A stretch of 7,469 bases of DNA from Acidimicrobiia bacterium (GTDB lineage: Bacteria > Actinomycetota > Acidimicrobiia > Acidimicrobiales > Ilumatobacteraceae), in the NCBI GenBank assembly GCA_010025655.1, contig RGSV01000053.1, positions 1-7,469 of the forward strand, written 5' to 3'. Both the position numbers and the translations under genes were made by a program. A model generated the notes under the pieces. The model worked only from the letters and a program-made list of their open reading frames with translations, made no database searches and was not told the origin of the DNA. Below, piece after piece: positions 1 through 5,265 of the stretch (within the stretch, counting starts at the first letter, position 1; each line of letters begins with the position of its first letter).

Positions 1-1
1 G

Positions 2-1153
2 ACATCAGGCGCCAAAGAAGCAGCGCACACTTTCATTTCGCCGCTTGTCGTTGCTGGTCGCGACCAATTGGCTCGAAAAGAGATGCAACTTCTTGCCAAC
101 GACGTTGAGTGCAGTTTGCTGGTTGTCGATTTGAACAACATTCGGTGGCTGACGGGATTCACCGGTTCGGCTGGCACACTCATCGTGCGCAACGACGAGA
201 TGGTGCTCGTCACCGATGGTCGATATGGCGAACAGGCGCGTTTTCAACTCGCTACCTCGGGGGCTGCCGCCCGTGTCTTCGAGGCGCGTTCAGCCGCTGC
301 GCTGCGCGAAGGCGTCGAACAGTCGTTGAAAAACGCAACCCATGTAGCAGTCGACCCGAATGAAGTGACACAGGCGCAATTCGAAACGCTGCGCACACAG
401 ACCACCGCCACGATGGTGCCAACGGTGGGTGTGGTGCAACACCTCCGCCGCCGCAAAACCGAGGCTGAGATCGCGCGCATGAGGCGTGCGGCAGCCTGCA
501 CCGACGCGGCGCTTGCCGAATGTGTCGAGATGATGCGGCATCGCCCAACCGAACGCGATGTGCGCGACGAACTCGAATACCGCATGCGCCGCCATGGTGC
601 CGACGGACCCAGTTACGACACGATCGTTGCGACCGGCCCGAACGGCGCACGCCCGCATCATCGCCCCACCTCGACCGTGATTGAATCCGGCCACAGTGTG
701 GTCATCGACGTCGGTGCGCTCGTCGACGGCTACCACAGCGACATGACGCGCACGTATCTCATTGGCGAAGTTGACCCCGTCATGCGCCAGATGCACGATG
801 TCGTGCGCGAGTCGCAACTTGCTGGTCTCGCTGCCGTACGAGCCGGTGTCACGGCTGGTGACGTCGACAAAGTGTGTCGCGACATCATTGCCGACGCGGG
901 CATGGCTGACCTCTTCATTCACTCCACCGGCCACGGCGTGGGGCTGCAGATTCATGAACAGCCGTGGGTGCGCACGGCAATGTCTGAGCCATTGCAGGCT
1001 GGCGAAGTAGTAACGGTGGAACCTGGCGTCTATCGTGAAGGGCTCGGCGGCGTGCGAATCGAAGACCTCGTGGTGGTCACCGAGAGCGGCTGCAACATAC
1101 TCACCGAATCAGAGAAGGACCTCTCGTGCCTGCAATTAGCACCAACGAACTAA
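2..1153 (+). CDS. M24 family Xaa-Pro aminopeptidase/dipeptidase (5' end probably outside window)
   Basis: Cytosolic metallopeptidase of the M24 'pita-bread' family, expected to remove residues next to proline from peptides. Numbering from the TTG at 68: an N-terminal creatinase-like domain (about 1-125) contains the typical [14 protein letters not shown] stretch (23-36). The catalytic domain carries the full dinuclear metal set: D214 and D225 (IDVGA, YHSDMTR), H289 (STGHGVG), E318 (VEPGVY) and E332 (RIEDL), plus H296 in IHEQP. The start is uncertain. TTG 68 gives a length usual for the family but has no Shine-Dalgarno. The frame stays open to base 2 with no ATG or GTG, and the extra residues (ending PLVVAGRDQ) resemble N-termini I recall from related actinobacterial peptidases, so I treat the gene as 5' truncated. 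Its last 28 bp overlap efp. Whether it is an aminopeptidase (PepP) or prolidase (PepQ) type cannot be decided from motifs alone. Confidence 0.9.
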   Translation, partial: TSGAKEAAHTFISPLVVAGRDQLARKEMQLLANDVECSLLVVDLNNIRWLTGFTGSAGTLIVRNDEMVLVTDGRYGEQARFQLATSGAAARVFEARSAAALREGVEQSLKNATHVAVDPNEVTQAQFETLRTQTTATMVPTVGVVQHLRRRKTEAEIARMRRAAACTDAALAECVEMMRHRPTERDVRDELEYRMRRHGADGPSYDTIVATGPNGARPHHRPTSTVIESGHSVVIDVGALVDGYHSDMTRTYLIGEVDPVMRQMHDVVRESQLAGLAAVRAGVTAGDVDKVCRDIIADAGMADLFIHSTGHGVGLQIHEQPWVRTAMSEPLQAGEVVTVEPGVYREGLGGVRIEDLVVVTESGCNILTESEKDLSCLQLAPTN

Positions 1154-1689
1154 AGAACGGCGTCACCCTCGAGCTCGACAAGGGCTTGTTCAGCATCGTC
1201 GAGTTTCAGCACGTGAAGCCCGGAAAGGGCGGCGCATTCGTGCGCACCAAGCTGCGCAATATGCGCACGGGTGCGGTCATTGAGCGCACGTTCAACGCTG
1301 GAGTGCGCGTCGAGCAGGCGATTATCGATCGTCGCGATATGCAGTTTCTCTACAAAGACGGTGACGACTTTGTGTTCATGGACACAGACTCGTACGAGCA
1401 GATCAACGTGAAGCCCGCTGCCCTCGGCGACGCTGCCGACTATCTCGTTGAGTCGGCCACCGCGCAGATTGCGCTCTACAACGGAGAGATTGTCACGGTC
1501 GAGATTCCGGCCTCGGTCGAACTCGTCATCGCGCAGACAGAGCCCGGCATTCAAGGCGATCGAGTGTCGGGCGCACGTAAGCCGGCGACGCTGCAGACGG
1601 GCAAGATCATTCAGGTGCCGCTCTTTGTCAACATCGGCGACAAAGTGAAGGTCGATACCCGCACGGGCGACTACGTCACCCGAGTCTGA
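1126..1689 (+). CDS. efp: Translation elongation factor P (EF-P)
   Basis: EF-P binds between the ribosomal P and E sites and relieves stalling at consecutive prolines. The 187-residue product has the normal length and three-domain layout: KOW-like domain I (about 1-64), OB domain II (about 66-127) and C-terminal OB domain III (about 128-187). The family signature is intact at 152-171 (KPA....G..I.VP..V..G). The domain I loop that reaches the peptidyl-transferase centre is [10 protein letters not shown] with K34 at the tip, so a lysine-type rather than arginine-type EF-P. The GTG start at 1126 is supported by AGAAGG at 1113-1118, seven bases upstream. Both lie inside the 3' end of the peptidase gene, which overlaps by 28 bp, so co-transcription is near certain and translational coupling likely. 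nusB follows after 13 bp. No EF-P modification gene is visible in the window. Confidence 0.97.
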   Translation: MPAISTNELKNGVTLELDKGLFSIVEFQHVKPGKGGAFVRTKLRNMRTGAVIERTFNAGVRVEQAIIDRRDMQFLYKDGDDFVFMDTDSYEQINVKPAALGDAADYLVESATAQIALYNGEIVTVEIPASVELVIAQTEPGIQGDRVSGARKPATLQTGKIIQVPLFVNIGDKVKVDTRTGDYVTRV

Positions 1690-1699
1690 CGGCGGCACT

Positions 1700-1742
1700 G
1701 GCGTGGCCGACGAGCAAGAGCCCAGAGGCGTGGCCGACGAGC
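1700..1742 (+). repeat. Direct repeat of 16 bp duplicating the nusB start region
   Basis: The sequence ggcgtggccgacgagc occurs at 1700-1715 and again, without mismatch, at 1727-1742. The 27-base offset is exactly nine codons, so the reading frame is kept and the encoded peptides start with M/V-A-D-E at residues 1 and 10. Each copy contains a GTG that could start nusB. It looks like the remnant of a 27-bp in-frame tandem duplication whose spacer halves have diverged. Confidence 0.75.
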
Positions 1743-2221
1743 GGCCGCGCGATACCGGTTCGCATGACGACGATGGCAGTGATTGGGGGCATGACGCCGA
1801 TCCGCGATCTGACGCACGAGAGCGAGCCTTCAATGTGCTGTTTGAGTCTGATGTGCGCCGCTGCACGCCACACGAGACCATCGCGCGCATTCAGGTGCCG
1901 TTTGATGAGCTGACGATGCTGTTGATCGAAGGAGTCGCCACACAGCAGACACGCATCGACGAACTGCTCGCCAGCCACTCGCACGCGTGGACGCTCGACC
2001 GCATGTTGGCGACCGATCGCAATGTCTTGCGTCTAGGTGCATTCGAGTTGATTGCGCGCTCCGATGTGCCGACAGCGGTGATCTTGAACGAAGCCGTGCG
2101 TCTGGCCAAGCGATTCGGATCAGACGACTCCGGTCGTTTCGTCAATGGCGTACTGGCGGCTATTGCCCGCGTCGTTCGGGCGGGCGAGACGTTGTCAGTC
2201 GACCAGAGCAGCGCCGACTAG
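1703..2221 (+). CDS. nusB: Transcription antitermination factor NusB
   Basis: NusB is an all-helical RNA-binding protein that pairs with NusE (ribosomal protein S10) on boxA RNA to keep RNA polymerase antiterminated, mainly on rRNA operons. The conserved core starts near residue 36 (SDARERAFNVLFESD). It continues through LLIEGV (73-78), W96, the DRNVLRLGAFEL helix (105-116), VPTAVILNEAVRLAKRFG (122-139) and GRFVNGVL (144-151), all typical of the family. Residues 1-35 are a hydrophilic, Asp-rich extension without family similarity. Its length depends on the start: GTG 1703 (172 aa) or GTG 1730 (163 aa), which lie in two copies of a 16-bp direct repeat. Neither has a good Shine-Dalgarno, and I chose the upstream one because it sits 13 bp after efp. 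The DUF2079 gene begins 9 bp after the stop, so transcription probably continues. Confidence 0.93.
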   Translation: MADEQEPRGVADERPRDTGSHDDDGSDWGHDADPRSDARERAFNVLFESDVRRCTPHETIARIQVPFDELTMLLIEGVATQQTRIDELLASHSHAWTLDRMLATDRNVLRLGAFELIARSDVPTAVILNEAVRLAKRFGSDDSGRFVNGVLAAIARVVRAGETLSVDQSSAD

Positions 2222-2230
2222 ACACTGCAC

Positions 2231-3688
2231 ATGGCCATCGCCCCGCGCGAGTTGTTGGCGACGGTACGACAGCGAGTCAGTGGTCTGACACCGTGGCACG
2301 TTGCCGCGATGGCACTGAGCGTGCTCTACACCGTGTGGCTTGCGCTGCGCACCACTCGTGACCATTTTGGGCTTGGCACGTCGGCCTACGATTTTGGTCT
2401 CTACGACCAGGGTGTCTGGCTCTTGTCGCAGGGTCGTGCACCATTCGTCACCTTGATGGGCCGCAACCTCTTCGGTGATCACACATCGTTCATCTTGTTG
2501 CCCCTGGTTCCGCTGTATTGGGTGGTGTCGAGCACGGGCCTGCTCTTTGTGGTGCAAGCACTCGTGCTCGGTCTTGGGGTCATACCGATCTGGAAGGCGA
2601 CGCGCGAACTGCTTGGCGAGCCAAGTTATGCGTGTGTAGCGGTTATCGCCTATCTGTTGCACCCTGCTCTGACCTATACGGGGCGCGAGAACTTCCACCC
2701 AGATGCGGCACTTGCCCCACTCATCGCGTGGGCGATCTATGCCGCGCTCGGGTATCGCTGGCGCCAATACGTCTTCGCTGTGCTACTGATCCTGAGTGTT
2801 AAAGAAGACACCGGGCTCTTCGTTGCTGCGCTCGGCATCTGGGTGACGCTACGTCGTGATCGCCGCGTTGGTTTCGTCACCATATTCGGCGCGCTCTGGT
2901 TTGCGGCGCTGATGCTGTTTGCGGTGATGCGCGGCATCGTTGGGGTGTCTTACCGCAACGAATGGCGGTTGCCGTTCGGCGGCTTCAGTGGACTCTTGCG
3001 CACCACGCTGACGCGTCCCGACAAACTCATCCGACACCTGTTGTCTGGTGACCGTCCGTGGTATCTCGTGCAGCTCTTGGCGCCTGTCGGCTTCGTCGCA
3101 CTCATTCGCCCCGAGATTGCCTTACTTGGCACGCTGCCATTGCTCTCGAATCTCGTCAGCACGTTCTGGTATCAGAGCCAAATTGAGTACCACTACGCCG
3201 TGCAGTTTGTGCCGATTCTCGTGCTCGGCTCGATGTGGGCAATCTCGCGTCTGCAAGAGCATCTGCGTCAGTGGCTCGTTGTGGCCGTGCTCATCTCGAC
3301 CCTGGTCTCGATGTGGGTCTGGGCTCCACTTCCCTTGATGCGCACCCAGATGGCCAGTTACTCACCCAGCCATCCAGCGGTGGCTGCGGCCCGTCAAGCC
3401 ATCGACGAGGTGCCTGATGACGCGGTGGTGTCGGCCTTTCACACGCTGACTGCCCATATGGCGCGCCGCGAGCGAATCTATGTGTTTCCAGTGCCGTTTC
3501 GCCGCGTGCTGTACGGGCCCAATGTGTTTGCCAAAGACGACCGGCTGGATTTTGTCGACGAGATTCAGTACGTCATCTTGCCCCGTGAACTCGATGGGGA
3601 AGCAGCCCTCGACTGGCAGCGCGAACAGCTCTCGTATCGCATCGTGTTTGGCAATGACTACTGGACGGTTTACGAACGGCTACCATAA
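2231..3688 (+). CDS. Polytopic membrane protein, DUF2079 family
   Basis: An integral membrane protein of 485 residues and unknown function. Hydrophobic segments lie roughly at 24-40, 85-100, 104-121, 134-150, 158-174, 179-205, 214-236, 278-311, 324-340 and 346-366. A soluble C-terminal part (about 375-485) follows. Conserved polar motifs I associate with DUF2079 are present: YDFGLYDQGVW (53-63), GRNLFGDH (77-84), ENFHPDA (153-159), KEDTGL (191-196) and EYHYA (319-323). Acidic and histidine residues in loops near the membrane recall GT-C glycosyltransferases that use lipid-linked sugars, but this is inference and no donor or acceptor can be named. ATG 2231 lies 9 bp after nusB with no strong Shine-Dalgarno, suggesting coupling. 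The gene ends 48 bp before pyrR, just ahead of the PyrR-binding hairpin. It has no evident link to pyrimidine synthesis; its place between nusB and pyrR is where Streptomyces carries bldD. Confidence 0.85.
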   Translation: MAIAPRELLATVRQRVSGLTPWHVAAMALSVLYTVWLALRTTRDHFGLGTSAYDFGLYDQGVWLLSQGRAPFVTLMGRNLFGDHTSFILLPLVPLYWVVSSTGLLFVVQALVLGLGVIPIWKATRELLGEPSYACVAVIAYLLHPALTYTGRENFHPDAALAPLIAWAIYAALGYRWRQYVFAVLLILSVKEDTGLFVAALGIWVTLRRDRRVGFVTIFGALWFAALMLFAVMRGIVGVSYRNEWRLPFGGFSGLLRTTLTRPDKLIRHLLSGDRPWYLVQLLAPVGFVALIRPEIALLGTLPLLSNLVSTFWYQSQIEYHYAVQFVPILVLGSMWAISRLQEHLRQWLVVAVLISTLVSMWVWAPLPLMRTQMASYSPSHPAVAAARQAIDEVPDDAVVSAFHTLTAHMARRERIYVFPVPFRRVLYGPNVFAKDDRLDFVDEIQYVILPRELDGEAALDWQREQLSYRIVFGNDYWTVYERLP

Positions 3689-3693
3689 GGCGA

Positions 3694-3724
3694 CCGTCAA
3701 ACGGGTCCCGAGAGGCTCGAACGG
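3694..3724 (+). promoter_or_regulatory. PyrR-binding RNA hairpin in the pyrR leader
   Basis: Bases 3704-3717 (GGUCCCGAGAGGCU as RNA) match the PyrR binding-loop consensus ARUCCNGNGAGGYU at 13 of 14 positions. The one change, A to G at 3704, still allows a G-U pair with 3717. By hand the RNA folds as: lower stem 3694-3697 with 3721-3724 (CCGU/ACGG); an asymmetric internal loop with CAAA on the 5' side (3698-3701) and A3720 on the 3' side; upper stem 3702-3707 with 3714-3719; and the hexaloop CCGAGA (3708-3713). This two-stem form with a purine-rich bulge is the known architecture of PyrR sites. The hairpin starts six bases after the DUF2079 stop and ends one base before the pyrR Shine-Dalgarno. 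No U-run follows, so UMP/UTP-loaded PyrR most likely blocks ribosome loading rather than causing termination. Confidence 0.85.
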
Positions 3725-3725
3725 C

Positions 3726-3730
3726 AGGAG
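3726..3730 (+). promoter_or_regulatory. Shine-Dalgarno (AGGAG) of pyrR
   Basis: AGGAG with a six-base spacer fixes the pyrR start at GTG 3737 rather than at the in-frame ATGs at 3746 and 3752. It is one of the strongest ribosome binding sites in the window and begins two bases after the last paired base of the PyrR hairpin, so PyrR bound there would cover it. Confidence 0.8.
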
Positions 3731-3736
3731 ATCGAT

Positions 3737-4255
3737 GTGAGCACCATGGTGATGTCGGCAGACGACGTCAGGCGTGCCGTTACTCGAATCGCCCATGAGA
3801 TTCTCGAACGCCAGCGTGGTGGGTCTCGTCTCGCCCTCGTCGGGCTGCAACGCGGTGGTGCGTGGCTGGCCGACATGCTCGGTGACACATTGAATGCGAT
3901 TGAGCCCGCGGCGCATGTGCCAGTCGGCTACATCGACGTCAGCATGCACCGCGATGACATCTCTCTGCGACCTGTGATACCCGGTGCCATCAGCCGCATT
4001 GACTTTGCTGTTGACGGCACCACTCTGGTGCTCGTCGACGATGTGTTGTATACGGGTCGCACGGTGCGAGCCGCGCTAGAGGGTGTCAACACCTACGGTC
4101 GCCCGCGTGCAGTGCAGCTCGCTGTGCTTGTTGACCGCGGCCACCGCGAGTTGCCGATTCGCCCCGACTATGTAGGTAAGAACATTCCCACCCAGGTGAG
4201 CGACGACGTGCGCGCGACCGCTGAAGGTGTCGTGATCACCAAGGCCACATCGTGA
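3737..4255 (+). CDS. pyrR: Bifunctional pyr operon regulator / uracil phosphoribosyltransferase PyrR
   Basis: PyrR is a type I phosphoribosyltransferase homologue that binds pyr mRNA when loaded with UMP or UTP and so represses pyrimidine synthesis. Many members also make UMP from uracil and PRPP. The product has 172 residues, a little shorter than Bacillus PyrR. Family landmarks are in order: LVGLQRGGAWLA (34-45), VGYIDVSMHRDD (63-74), the PRPP loop LVLVDDVLYTGRT (97-109), LVDRGHRELPIRPDYVGKNIPT (131-152), and a C-terminal VITKA (166-170). The acidic pair D101-D102 of the PRPP motif is kept, so catalytic activity is plausible. GTG 3737 is preferred because AGGAG stands six bases upstream. 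A PyrR-binding hairpin directly before it implies autoregulation together with the genes downstream. pyrB begins 13 bp after the stop. Confidence 0.95.
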   Translation: MSTMVMSADDVRRAVTRIAHEILERQRGGSRLALVGLQRGGAWLADMLGDTLNAIEPAAHVPVGYIDVSMHRDDISLRPVIPGAISRIDFAVDGTTLVLVDDVLYTGRTVRAALEGVNTYGRPRAVQLAVLVDRGHRELPIRPDYVGKNIPTQVSDDVRATAEGVVITKATS

Positions 4256-4268
4256 CGGTGTTGATGTG

Positions 4269-5216
4269 ATGAAGCACCTGCGCAGCATCCCCGAACTCGG
4301 AGCCGATGGCCTCACTCGACTGCTCGAGTTGACCAACCACATGGTCGAAGTAAATCGACGCCCGGTACCAAAGGTGCCGGCGCTGCGCGGTCGCACTGTG
4401 GTGAGCCTCTTTTTCGAAGACTCGACGCGTACGCGCCTGTCGTTCGAGACCGCGGCCAAGCGACTCTCTGCCGACACGATGACCTTCAGCGTTTCAACAT
4501 CAAGTGTGAACAAGGGTGAGAGTTTGCGTGACACGGTCGAGACCATCACAGATATGGGCGTCGATGCATTCGTGGTGCGACATAAGTCGGCAGGTATCCC
4601 GTGGCAGATCAGCGACTGGACCACCGCGGCCGTGGTGAATGCAGGAGACGGCTGGCATCAGCATCCGACACAAGCACTAGTTGATTGCTTTACCGTGCGT
4701 GAAGCGCGCGGCTGCGAGCGGTTCGACGGATTAACGCTCACCATCGTCGGCGACATCAAGCACAGTCGCGTGGCGCGCAGCAACATCGCTGCCTTCAGCA
4801 TGCTTGGGGCACAGATCGTGCTCGTTGCGCCACCTACGTTGCTGCCGCCCGACGTCGCGCATTGGCCCGTCACGGTGTCGCACAGTCTTGATGACGTAGT
4901 TGGTCGCACCGACATTCTCTACATGCTGCGACTGCAGAGCGAACGCATGTCGCAAGGTCACGTACCGAACCTGCGCGAATACTCCGAGCGATTCGGTCTC
5001 GATGCGCGACGCCTGGCGATGTTGCCGAGCGATGCAGTGGTGATGCACCCAGGCCCAATGAATCGTGGTGTCGAGATGCTGATTGACCCGTCGGCGTTGC
5101 CCAACTCGCTCATTCACCGGCAAGTCGCCAACGGCGTTTCGGTGCGCATGGCGGTGCTGTTTGACCTGCTCGCGGGTGAGTCAAGTGCGGGCAACCTGCG
5201 CGAGGTGGCACCGTGA
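4269..5216 (+). CDS. pyrB: Aspartate carbamoyltransferase catalytic subunit
   Basis: ATCase condenses carbamoyl phosphate with aspartate to N-carbamoyl-aspartate, the committed step of pyrimidine synthesis, in the cytosol. The 315-residue chain has the expected length and all active-site elements. These are the carbamoyl-phosphate loop FFEDSTRTR (48-56, with D where P is commonest), the loop lysine K82 in SSVNKGES, R104-H105, HPTQALVD (132-139), GDIKHSRVARS (161-171), R221 in MLRLQ, and MHPGPMNRGVE (259-269). Starts are GTG 4266 or ATG 4269, adjacent codons; I chose ATG because MKHLRSI is the more usual beginning. There is no clear Shine-Dalgarno, so translation is probably coupled to pyrR, 13 bp upstream. 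No pyrI regulatory-subunit gene is visible, which fits ATCases that work with dihydroorotase or alone. The stop is embedded in the first unit of a tandem repeat that continues into pyrC. Confidence 0.96.
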   Translation: MKHLRSIPELGADGLTRLLELTNHMVEVNRRPVPKVPALRGRTVVSLFFEDSTRTRLSFETAAKRLSADTMTFSVSTSSVNKGESLRDTVETITDMGVDAFVVRHKSAGIPWQISDWTTAAVVNAGDGWHQHPTQALVDCFTVREARGCERFDGLTLTIVGDIKHSRVARSNIAAFSMLGAQIVLVAPPTLLPPDVAHWPVTVSHSLDDVVGRTDILYMLRLQSERMSQGHVPNLREYSERFGLDARRLAMLPSDAVVMHPGPMNRGVEMLIDPSALPNSLIHRQVANGVSVRMAVLFDLLAGESSAGNLREVAP

Positions 5217-5265
5217 AACGGGGCAACACGTGAAACGAGACAACAACGCGAAACGGGGCAGCAAC
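5213..5265 (+). repeat. Tandem repeat (17+18+18 bp) at the pyrB/pyrC junction
   Basis: Three imperfect units follow each other: 5213-5229 (gtgaaacggggcaacac), 5230-5247 (gtgaaacgagacaacaac) and 5248-5265 (gcgaaacggggcagcaac). A degenerate fourth (gccaagcgc) starts at 5266. Unit 1 holds the pyrB stop and unit 2 the pyrC start. In PyrC the in-frame units give residues VKRDNN and AKRGSN, followed by AKR and then the true family start FVLKGG. Unit 1 is one base short, so its GTG is out of frame with pyrC. Confidence 0.75.

Noticed and set aside
290..955. Long open frame on the - strand opposite the peptidase (221 codons)
   Set aside because: It shadows the catalytic domain; its His/Val-rich sequence has no recognisable fold.
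1715..1733. Possible second PyrR site near the nusB start (cccagaggcg)
   Set aside because: Only the GAGG part fits; the UCC half and the stem pairing are missing, so it is a chance partial match.
1150..1890. Long open frame on the - strand opposite efp/nusB (246 codons)
   Set aside because: It is antisense to two conserved genes, with no motifs and Arg/Leu/Asp-rich shadow composition.
3694..3730. Rho-independent terminator or attenuator before pyrR
   Set aside because: The hairpin is followed by CAGGAGATCG, not a T-run, and there is no second hairpin in the leader, so termination is unlikely.
4256..4268. Separate regulatory element between pyrR and pyrB
   Set aside because: The gap is only 10-13 bases, with no hairpin, PyrR motif or clear Shine-Dalgarno; translational coupling explains it.
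5083..5229. Extension of pyrC upstream into pyrB
   Set aside because: The frame is open, but the peptide is a shadow of the PyrB C-terminus and family similarity starts only after 5270; GTG 5230 is the reasonable start.
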